A model generated the notes under the pieces. That model saw nothing but the letters and a program-made list of their open reading frames with translations. It was not told where the DNA came from and did not search any database. Of a stretch of 64,000 bases of DNA, positions 22,901-34,900 are shown piece after piece. The DNA comes from Escarpia spicata. Taxonomy: Eukaryota; Annelida; Polychaeta; Sabellida; Siboglinidae. The stretch spans positions 52,322,214-52,386,213 of the forward strand of contig OZ023205.1 of assembly GCA_963995525.1 (NCBI GenBank), in the 5' to 3' direction. Both the position numbers and the translations under genes were made by a program. Position 1 is the stretch's first letter. Every line of letters begins with the position of its first letter.

Positions 22901-25900
22901 TACTAGTGAAATTTGTTTTAAAAAATCAATTCCAATTTTAGTTTACAAAAAATCAATTCCAAATTTTAAATTCCATCCAAAGTAAGAATCCTAGGGGAAA
23001 ATCCAATTCCAATTGAATCAGATTTAACATAGTTTTATTTGTACTTGAAAACATGTGTACACAATCGTATTTGATCAGATATTATAATTTAACTGGTGTT
23101 CATTCAATGCTTTTTGAATGTGTCCAAGTTCATTGCCTCATGTCTGCTGGTGCAAAAAAATTTAGTGGGGTGGTCACATGTTTCGGTGACCGGTGGCGTA
23201 ATGGCCCCACTTATAGGTTTAGGCTAAATCTTGATATAGTGTAACTCTTCAGCAGATAGTTGGGATTATAGTTAGTGTGAATGAATGGTGTTCTTGGTTA
23301 GTACGGTACAGTGCATAAGGTCTACTGTGATTACAGTAGTAATGCTGTTGTTTTATATATCTATAACAATACTGCTAATGTTGTATATGCCGAAATGCCT
23401 GGCCTTGGAATGTAGAGCCCACATTTCTCTCTCTTTAACTTAATCTCTTTAATAAACGTCATTCATTTGGCCTTATTTCATCACTAATTTCACTATTCAT
23501 GACTTGTGTTGGTGCTTGCATAAATGTAATTCTGATTCCAAAAAATCAAGTCAAATTCCAACTAACTTTTGAAAATTAGTTCCGGAATGGAATTGACCCA
23601 ATTGCCTGTTTTCTGCTGCCCCTTTGTGAGTCATCTGTCTGTCTTCAAGACTGGCAGATGACTGGCCAAGATGGGTAATTACTACAGGTAAGACAGGTGG
23701 AATTCAGAGGGGCCAGCTGGCCACTAGATTAATTACTAGTTCCAAGTCTAGGGGCCCACATTAATGACTCATTGGCACAACTGGCAGTGAAAGAAATTAA
23801 ATGGATCAGTATTAATTAAATAAATGCCTCAACTGACTCTTGATTTGTTATTGAAAAACTAAACTGGCCAAAAATAACTGTGATTGACGTGAATGGCTTT
23901 CATGCAAGCAGTCCACGTGCTTAAAAGCATACTTTTCATTAATTCAAGACTGGTAAAAAAGTATTTCTGGCTAAGAGCCTGTTCCTGTCCTGGTTGTAGC
24001 CACATGTGAGTCTTGGAGGAGGTGATCATATGACCTATAGTCCTAGTTGTAGCAACATGGTAGTCCTGGAGGAGGTAATCATGTGACCTGTAGTCCTGGT
24101 TGTAGCAACGTGGTAGTCCTGGAGGAGGTGATCATGTGACCTGTAGTCCTGGTTGTAGCAACGTGGTAGTCCTGGATGAGGTGATCATGTGACCTGTAGT
24201 CCTGGTTGTAGCAACGTGGTAGTCCTGGAGGAGGTGATCATGTGAGCTGTTGTCGTGGTTGTAGCAACGTGGTAGTCCTGGAGGAGGTGATCATGTGAGC
24301 TGTTGTCGTGGTTGTAGCAACGTGGTAGTTCTGGAGGAGGTGATCATGTGAGCTGTTGTCGTGGTTGTAGCAACGTGGTAGTCCTGGAGGAGGTGATCAT
24401 GTGAGCTGTAGTCCTGGTTGTAGCAATGTGGTAGTCCTGGAGGAGGTGATCATGTGAGCTGTTGTCGTGGCTGTAGCAACATGGTAGTCCTGGAGGAGGT
24501 GATCATGTGACCTGTAGTCCTGGTTGTAGCAACGTGGTAGTCCTGGAGGAGGTGATCATGTGAGCTGTTGTCGTGGTTTTAGCAACGTGGTAGTCCTGGA
24601 GGAGGTAATCATGTGACCTGTAGTCCTGGTTGTAGCAACGTGGTAGTCCTGGAGGAGGTGATCATGTGAGCTGTTGTCGTGGCTGTAGCAACGTGGTAGT
24701 CCTGGAGGAGGTGATCATGTGACCTGTAGTCCTGGTTGTAGCAACGTGGTAGTCCTGGAGGAGGTGATCATGTGAGCTGTTGTCGTGGTTGTAGCAACGT
24801 GGTAGTCCTGGAGGAGGTGATCATGTGAGCTGTTGTCGTGGTTGTAGCAACGTGGTAGTCCTGGAGGAGGTGATCATGTGAGCTGTTGTCGTGGTTGTAG
24901 CAACGTGGTAGTCCTGGAGGAGGTGATCATGTGAGCTGTTGTCGTGGTTGTAGCAACGTGGTAGTCCTGGAGGAGGTGATCATGTGAGCTGTTGTCGTGG
25001 TTGTAGCAACGTGGTAGTCCTGGAGGAGGTGATCATGTGAGCTGTTGTCGTGGTTGTAGCAACGTGGTAGTCCTGGAGGAGGTGATCATGTGAGCTGTTG
25101 TCGTGGTTGTAGCAACATGTGATAGTCTTGGAGGAGGAGGTGATAGTCTCTGTCGACCTGCTCTACTTCTTCGGACAGACCCTCGCCGCTGTTGAGACTG
25201 ACGACACCCTTATTGGCATCTCTGGCTGGAATGTGAACGGTAACTGTCGCTTCACAGCTCTCTGTCGCAACACTTCTCCATTTTATTGAGAATATGCACC
25301 GTTGTGTAGTTACTCTTGTTTTTTTAAATATGCATTAATGCAAACTTATTGTTATCCTTTTATCGAAAATGTGCACTGTTGCGTAGTTACTCTCATTGTT
25401 TTTAAACTTGTTCTTATCATTTTTATTGAGAATGTGCACTGTTGCGTAGTTACTCTCATTGTTTTTAAACTTGTTCTTATCCTTTTTATCGAGAATGTGC
25501 ACTGTTGCGTAGTTACTCTCATTGTTTTTAAACTTGTTCTTATCCTTTTTATCGAGAATGTTCACTGTTGCGTAGTTACTCTCATTGTTTTTAAACTTGT
25601 TCTTATCCTTTTTATTGAGAATGTGCACTGTTGCATAGTTAACTCTTATTGTTTTTAAACTTGTTCTTATCCTTTTTATTGAGAATGTGCACTGTTGCGT
25701 AGTTACTCTCATTGTTTTTAAACTTGTTCTTATCCTTTTTATCGAGAATGTGCACTGTTGCGTAGTTACTCTCATTGTTTTTAAACTTGTTCTTATCCTT
25801 TTTATCGAGAATGTGCACTGTTGCGTAGTTACTCTCATTGTTTTTAAACTTGTTCTTATCCTTTTTATCGAGAATGTGCACTGTTGCGTAGTTACTCTCA

Positions 25901-28900
25901 TTGTTTTTAAACTTGTTCTTATCCTTTTTATCGAGAATGCACTGTTGTGTAGTTACTCTCATTGTTTTTAAACTTGTTCTTATCCTTTTTATCGAGAATG
26001 TGCACTGTTGCGTAGTTACTCTCATTGTTTTTAAACTTGTTCTTATCCTTTTTATTGAGAATGTGCACTGTTGCATAGTTAACTCTTATTGTTTTTAAAC
26101 TTGTTCTTATCCTTTTTATTGAGAATGTGCACTGTTGCGTAGTTACTCTCATTGTTTTAAAACTTGTTCTTATCCTTTTTATCGAGAATGCACTGTTGTG
26201 TAGTTACTCTCATTGTTTTTAAACTTGTTCTTATCCTTTTTATCGAGAATGTGCACTGTTGTGTAGTTACTCTTATTGTTTTTAGACTTGTTCTTATCCT
26301 TTTTATCGAGAATGCACTGTTGTGTAGTTACTCTCATTGTTTTTAAACTTGTTCTTATCCTTTTTATTGAGAATGTGCACTGTTGCGTAGTTACTCTCAT
26401 TGTTTTAAAACTTGTTCTTATCCTTTTTATCGAGAATGCACTGTTGTGTAGTTACTCTCATTGTTTTAAAACTTGTTCTTATCCTTTTTATCGAGAATGT
26501 GCACTGTTGCATAGTTAACTCTCATTGTTTTTAAACTTGTTCTTATCCTTTTTATCGAGAATGCACTGTTGTGTAGTTACTCTCATTGTTTTTAAACTTG
26601 TTCTTATCCTTTTTATTGAGAATGTGCACTGTTGCATAGTTAACTCTCATTGTTTTTAAACTTGTTCTTATCCTTTTTATCGAGAATGTGCACTGTTGCG
26701 TAGTTACTCTCATTGTTTTTAAACTTGTTCTTATCCTTTTTATTGAGAATGTGCACTGTTGCATAGTTAACTCTCATTGTTTTTAGACTTGTTCTTATCC
26801 TTTTTATTGAGAATGTGCACTGTTGCATAGTTAACTCTTATTGTTTTTAAACTTGTTCTTATCCTTTTTATCGAGAATGTGCACTGTTGCATAGTTAACT
26901 CTTATTGTTTTTAAACTTGTTCTTATCCTTTTTATTGAGAATGTGCACTGTTGCATAGTTAACTCTTATTGTTTTTAAACTTGTTCTTATCCTTTTTATC
27001 GAGAATGTGCACTGTTGCGTAGTTACTCTCATTGTTTTTAAACTTGTTCTTATCCTTTTTATTGAGAATGTGCACTGTTGCATAGTTAACTCTTATTGTT
27101 TTTAAACTTGTTCTTATCCTTTTTATTGAGAATGTGCACTGTTGCATAGTTAACTCTTATTGTTTTTAAACTTGTTCTTATCCTTTTTATTGAGAATGTG
27201 CACTGTTGCGTAGTTACTCTCATTGTTTTTAGACTTGTTCTTATCCTTTTTATTGAGAATGTGCACTGTTGCGTAGTTACTCTCATTGTTTTTAAACTTG
27301 TTCTTATCCTTTTTATCGAGAATGTGCACTGTTGCATAGTTAACTCTTATTGTTTTTAGACTTGTTCTTATCCTTTTTATCGAGAATGCACTGTTGTGTA
27401 GTTACTCTTATTGTTTTTAGACTTGTTCTTATCCTTTTTATCGAGAATGCACTGTTGCATAGTTACTCTTATTGTTTTTAGACTTGTTCTTATCCTTTTT
27501 ATCGAGAATGTGCGCTGTTGCATAGTTAACTCTCATTGTTTTTAAAATTTTTCTTATCATTTTTATTGAGAATATGCACCGTTTTGTTGTTACTATTGTT
27601 TTTTCAAATATACATTAGTGCAAACTTTTACTTACTTTTTAATATCAGGGTGCCTACCTAGCATTCCTATATTTCCCCGTCATTTTATGTATTTTAATTG
27701 TAATTCCTAGAAACAGATAAAGCGAGACCTAGGTAGCAGACACCTGCCGTCCCAAAAACAACCTGTCTACAATTGATACCATTGAAAGTCCTGATTGACA
27801 AGTTTGCTTTGTGCACAATCTATTATTCCAACCTTGTGCATTTTCTCCCTTCCACTTGTGTTCCAAATTCAACTTGGCACCTCCTTTGTTATAACTTCTT
27901 CCTTTCATCCCATCCCTCCCAATTCTTCATCCCTTTGTTTCACCCATTTTTTCCACTCTCACCTTTACCTAGCATTCTCTTAATCTACCCCTCACTCTGC
28001 CTTTCCCCCCACTTTTTCCCCCTCCTGCACTCTCTTCTTTCTCATCCCTTTCTTTTGCATTCCCATGTTTTCCTCTATCTCTCCCTCCCACATTCCTCCC
28101 CTCACCTTACGTTCGTCACCCTTGTCCAACACCCCACTCAGTCCCTGTGGTTCCTCCCCCTCATCCCTGCATCCTCCCGTCTCTTACACACACACCTGTC
28201 CTCCACTTACAAATCCCCCATTTCTGTCATTAACCAGATTGTGTCAGCTGAAATTACGAACGTCAAAATGAACATTGTCACAATGACACCACCGCTGTGG
28301 TTTCACACTTCACAAAGCGCCAGTCCCCTAGGTCATCAAACACACATTTAATTAATTAGCTAAATGTGCACTCCAACAACTATTGCCCTTTTATTGCCAT
28401 CTCCTGGCCTTTACGTGCGGCCGCAGCGCTGGAAGGTGCAACAATACTTATGAATAATTGATCAGTTGCGGTTAGTTTGTGATTGAATCTAACACGTCCG
28501 CACGGACTCGGTGACATTTTGCCAGATCTTGTCATCAATCGGATCAATATATTCGTTTGACTATCGAATGACATGTTTCGATATACATCACATTGCAGTT
28601 GATAGGCGATACATCTGGCGGAGGTCGTGAAGGTTGTTTTGGAGTCGGTCCATTAAACATTGGTGTCTAATTCTACTTCATGGTATATTTTCTAGTGCGC
28701 CACAAAAAACAAAGAAAACCTGTGCTGTATGTTTGAGACATTCAGCCTCACAGCTGTTCTCTTCCTGTTTAAAATTTTTATTTATTCATCTACATTAGCA
28801 GTATTTAATGTTTTTGGCACTATTACCCCTTGAGCAAGCCAACAACACCATAATTACCCCTCCATATTTCAATACCAAACTCGAGAAAAGGACGTGTTTC

Positions 28901-31900
28901 ACCTGCATCTGTCTTTCTAGGGTTTGAGAGCCTCTCCACACTGCCAAACATGGCATACAGGACCGAGACTTTCCCTGGCATCGGGTTCCTGCTGAAACGA
29001 AAGTTCTACGATGAGAACATGAAGAACAAAATGTCAACCTGCTGCAATTCTAGGTAAACCGAAGTTTATTTCCAGAGGTGTTCTCATCGACATCGATTTG
29101 CACTTCTACACGAAACTGGTCTTTTAATGACAGATCCCCAATGCGAAACTTTGAATTATATCAACCCGCGTATGTGGGTTTGGTAAGTTTGTATTTACGA
29201 TGTGGCACCGCTATCATAAATCAAACTATCTTGAAATTGGAACACTGGTGGGATGGTATCGGAAACTAAACAGTGTTTTGACGGAAACGTTTCTAAATGA
29301 AACGGCTGTTAACCAACCATGAAACCAGTTGTGTCTAGCGTCACATATCTCTGGTATGATTGTATTATCCGTAAGGAACATAAGTTTTAGTGTCAGAATC
29401 CCGAGAACATTTTCTAGTTAAAATGCAGGTACACTGTCATGTGATGAATAATATTTTAAAGGAATTGTTTCAAATTTTTTCAGATATTGTTTCAAATTCT
29501 TTCAGGAATTGTTTCAAGATTTGCAGGAATGGTTTCAAATTCTTTCAGGAATTGTTTCTAATTCTTTCACGAATTGACCTATCCATAATGTCACTTGTTG
29601 CGACGCAAAAGATCCATCAAGCCATGAGAATTGAATGGTGAGCACGTGTAGCTCGTTATGCGGCTTGATAGACATTTGCTAGGCTACAGGTCACGTGATA
29701 AATAGGCCAATTGTTTCAGATTCTTTTACGAATTGTTTTGGATTCTTGCAGGGCGTGGCATGGCTGGTTCAAGGACCAGTTGGCGGGGAAGGAGATGATT
29801 GTCCCAGACGTGTCACGGGCCTTTAGACGACCCTACGAAGGTCTCTCCGACGAGGCTCAGTTCCTCAGCGAACTATTCAACAGACCTCGCGTCACAAACA
29901 CGTACGTATGAGAAAAAGACGTCATTTTAAAGTCTCTGGTCCGTTCCCAAGGGTGTAAATCGGTGGTTAGTGGTGGTTAGTGTTGGGTTAGCTCTAGTGT
30001 TGCCTGTAATGGGTGCATTTGGGATATGTATGATTTGTATACTTATTGTGGGTGCGGTATTCAAATTGAGAATACTTTTGGGACTGTTAAATCCAATCTG
30101 GTGGGCAGGTGCCAATAGCTTTGGTGGTAGAACTCACGATTTTTTGTAATTTCTTTTAATCTCACAAATTAACACTTTAATGCCGAAATCTGCCACCAGG
30201 CCGATATTTCAGGGTATATTAAAAAAAAATTACTCTTCCAAAAACGGGTGAATTTTAAGTTTTAACTCTTCTGCGCAAGGCGCCCAGAACCACCCAACAC
30301 GCTAGCGTTCCAAAACTGCTAACGGCTGCTAGGCCTTTTGTTTACCTCGTTCAGATCCTACTTTTATATTAACCATCCACTTGAAACTGGTGACTTAGGC
30401 TATATAATATCCAAAGAAGCACGTGGTTTTCGCTATCATGAAAATGAAGTTTGTGCTTAAAGAGTTTATTTCAAAGGAAGTCGAGTTGCGTTCGTCAAAA
30501 TGGATTCCAACATCGTGCAGCATTTGGCAGTTTTGATTGAGGTCGTTTCCCGACAATTTCGAGTCAGATGTCAATGTCTGCAACATCAGTAATGTTGATA
30601 ACGAACACGGAGACCATATTATCATCCAACTACGCTGTTTGTGCGAATTTTCAATGCAGAGATGCAAAGTAGATGTCCCATTGGCGGCGTCTTCATTTCA
30701 CCAATATGTTGTATCTTGTTGATCGAACACCGTCCATAACTCACTTGATTAGTTTATTGTAGCGGTATTTCATTAGTACTATCCCACTGCTACTGTTAAG
30801 GGAACACATACTTATGAGAGAGTTTGCTATTTTTTGTAAATTTGAGTGTTAATTTTGTACTAGAATAAACAATTCCAGTCAGCAATATGATCAGTAGACC
30901 GTAGCTATTTTGTAAATTACGAATTTTATGTTTTCACGGTTGTTGATATCATCAACAAAATGAAATGCAATTCAAAAACTAACCATCAGAATTGGATAAA
31001 TGGTTAATTAGGACAAAATTAACACACGTGGCTACATTTGCATCACAGGATAACGTATGATAGGTGCTGTGATTTGTGTGTGTATAGCATGATGGAAGTT
31101 TACATGTTATTTTTTTGTAAGTTTTGAACTTTGCTTCATGATCTGAAATTTAATTGATTGCAACAGCAATTTCAACAGCATATTTTATTCACGCATTCAT
31201 TTTTATGTACAATGTAATTCATTTCATGTGATTTCATGCATCGGTTGTCAATATATTCTAATTTTAATGCAAGCAACACACAGTATAATTCACAATTGGC
31301 CACCATCTTCTAATTGTCTGCCCACATATAAATGACAAATAAGAAGGCTATCTACTAAAGCCCTGCGCGGGGTGGGTTTTGACCCGCGGGCTGGATTTTT
31401 GCTCTTGTTGCGGTGCGGGTTAAGTTTCAATTTGTGCGGGGCGGTCTGCGGGCTAGTAATTTCTACATGCGGGCTACTGCGGGCTGATTTTTGTAACTCA
31501 TTAATGGTCACCAGTTACTCAAAGGTGGGACATTCTTTGAGCTAGTTAATTGGGGATTACCAGATTGCCCTTTTGTTTGTGTTTAAACAGTGTTATGATA
31601 ACATGTGCTGGCCTGCCTTGCCAGCTTCAGTCAGGTGTGATTAGTGACTTCTTCCAGGAGGAAGTATCAGTTAAGGCCATCAATCTGTTTGTGTAATTAA
31701 GCCACCAGGATGTCCATAAAGAGCAGTTACCCCACCAATTGGACAGGAAATGCCTTTGATGTGTGGAGACTGGAGACCATGCCACTTGGCACTGGCTGAC
31801 AGTGCTAACTGCTAAGAACAAGAACTGCCAGTCTTCCTCTGTAGAAGTAAGATGGCTCAAGTCAAACTGCCTTCTACACTAGTATAATCCGGTGCCAGTA

Positions 31901-34900
31901 GCCTGGTCCAGAGGGGATTTTGAACCAGTTATATAGACATGTGAAAACCCTCTTAACAATCGGTAGTCTACGATCAGAAAATATAAATTGCAAACTTCTA
32001 ATATCAGCAGATTGCAAATTGCAACACTGCCTTTGTGCACCAGACTCAACCTTTGAACAACTCATGTTCATGCAGTACAATGGCAAATAGATTATAAGAC
32101 CATAGGATGCCACTGAAATTAATGCCAGCGGTGTGAATTTCATTGTTCTTCATAAAAATTGATCAACTGCCTTTGCATATTCACTTGTGCTGAGTTTTAT
32201 CGATTAGATTAATTAATAATTTTAAAATACATTAACATTTGAACTCGTACCTTTACTTTGCCCCAGGTCTGCTTATCACCTTCAGGTATTTACATTATAA
32301 TGACAAGGGTTCTATTTTTCTTAAAGATGGAATTCCAAGTACGACATGGTTGTCACCCAGCGCTGTGCATTTGTTAATATTGTAAACAGCAACGATTAAT
32401 AAAGATTATATATTTTAAATGATTCCATGTCACCTGTTGTGGGCTGCGGGGCGGGTGCAGGCTGACTTTTGACTAATTACGGCGGGGCGGGTTGCGGGCC
32501 AAGTTACTGCGGGGTGGGGCGGGCTAGGATGTGGCAAAATATTCGGGGTGGGCTGCGGGTTGAGTTGTAGTATGCGGGGCGGGCTGCGGGTCAAATGACA
32601 TAGTTGCGGGGCGAGTGCGGGCTCAGATTTCCAGCCCGCGCAGGGCTTTACTATCTACCTAGGAAAGAGTTAAAAGCATATTGATAATTTTGAACCCAAC
32701 TTTACTGCCTAACCAACATTTCAGGACTTTAGCCTCAACATATTTATTCCGGTATTAATAACATTATATTAAAAGATGAGCAAAAGACAGCAAATTAGCG
32801 TATGATGGAGTCTTAATTTCTTAGCGCATTCTAGATGACTTCTGGGCCTAGACATCACATCATGAACGGACGTCACCTTTCAGGAACACTAGTGTAATAG
32901 CTCCATGATAAATTCACCGTACGCAAATAAGCTGGTGTACGGGGAATTATATTTTAAAATGATTATCACAGGAAATATGGATTAACAGCCAGCCAAATGA
33001 AACAACACAGAAAAAAGGAAACATGCAATAAGTCATTAAGAAGACTATCTGCATGGCCAGGTTGATAACAAATCGTACTATAATTACAATATTTGTTTTG
33101 TAGTACATTTGAAAGGTGTGTCGTTGTGAAGACTGGCATACAGGCATTAGCACCGCTGAAAGTGCTGTGTAGAAAATATTTAATTAAGGTACATTGTATA
33201 TTTTTGAAGTGCAGTAAATTTAGCATAAGTCAAAAATACTACTCACACTTACAGGTATAAATTTAATTCCTTGTTTATTTACATAATGTTCTTAATACTA
33301 GAATATGTATCGAAGGTATCGCAATTTAAAATTTATTCTCAGAAAATTATCAAATTGTAAAAATACCACTCAATTTGTAAGCAGCTGCAGTTGGCATTTG
33401 TTGCTTATTTGCACTTATTCTTTGAAATTTGCACAGTCCTTCGCTCCTGGCCAAATTGGGACTAGAACTGTTATGCAAGCGTCCTACTACTAATTACCTG
33501 ATGGAGCAGACAACCTGTCACATGATGGATGATGAGGCAGAACGCTAGTAATTACGTCCTACACTGATGACTCCGTACTGAACTTCCATGCAATTCTTTT
33601 TGCCAGTTAAATCATTGCAACAACAAACAGTGGTGCGTGTCGCGATGTGAAACACTGAATTCCATTTAGAAGATGAATTTGTTGTGGAGACTGACATTTT
33701 CAAATGTCAGATTGTCAGTGTTTTACCTGGGAAACTTTGCCCTTGATCTGTAGTCGGTGTTCCCTAAAAAGATATCTTCCCCTGCAGGCCTTTATGCAGG
33801 ATCAAAATTTTACCAGTCCTAAAAACTTCCCAGTGGCTCACCAAAAACGTAAGCAAATCAGCAAATGGTTTTATGTATATATATATATACACTGTATATA
33901 TATTAGGTGTAACATGCAAAACATCATGACATAAATGATAGTTACATATATATCAGCAACCATATTTATTTTCATATAGTTATACATTACTTACAATTAC
34001 AGCCCCGCGGCAAATCAAAACTCAAACAACGGATAAACACATTAAAAAAACAAATGATGTATAAAAATGTAACAGCGTTTATAAGAAAATTATCATTACA
34101 CTTCCTGACTTGCTCCTGCAAGACAGCCACACAATAAATGTAAATGATGCAATTGTCTTGCTGATTATATTCCTTCCATGGAAAATCTGTTAGCCAACCT
34201 CTTGGGAATGTGCGACTGTGAGCCTTTGTATTAACTGTTGACATCGTACTCATAGCCTGGGTGTGGCTTGTTGTGATGGCAGGCTGTCACTGTCAGTGTC
34301 ATGCGCTGTTCCAATGACAATGCCACTTTCTATTTCGCCAATCACAGTAATAGTATCATCAGTCAGCTGAGGAGGGCTAGGCCTAGCGGTCTGTAGCTAA
34401 GCGTAGCCGAAGGCATAGTCGTATGAGTAACATGCTCACCTTGTTCGCTAACAAAGGTAACGACTTCATCGACATTGACTTTTACTGTAAACATGGTAGC
34501 ACTAGTGACAGTCAATGTTGTCGGTGCCAGTGTTGCCATTCTAAAAAACTGAGTTATCGTGTTTGTTTTACAAACCTTCGCCTTCAGTGGCGGCATCGCG
34601 GATGCGTCAGAGTGAATGATAAAAGGAATTGTTTATCGGTAACTGCGTGCGTTGTTAAAGCACCTCGTTGTGAATGTAGGCTCGGTTTTAAATCTGATCA
34701 TCCCCTAGAGTCACTCCCATGATAAAGTCGAAATGTTAATAAAATACTGGTACATTTAAAACATTTTCGGATATTTTATTATGTGATATAAACCTGTGAC
34801 ATGTATGTCTAATTTATCTGGATTCTTGCCGCTTTAATACACATAAAACGAGCATGTAATTAGTATTTATGTTCTGGCACATTATTATTGATGTATGACA

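Noticed and set aside
25302..27337. Repetitive frames (VTTQQCTFSIKRIRTSLK type and complements)
   Set aside because: Composition artefacts of the 63-bp minisatellite.
23987..27590. CRISPR-like array
   Set aside because: Units are contiguous with no unique spacers, and the host is an animal genome.
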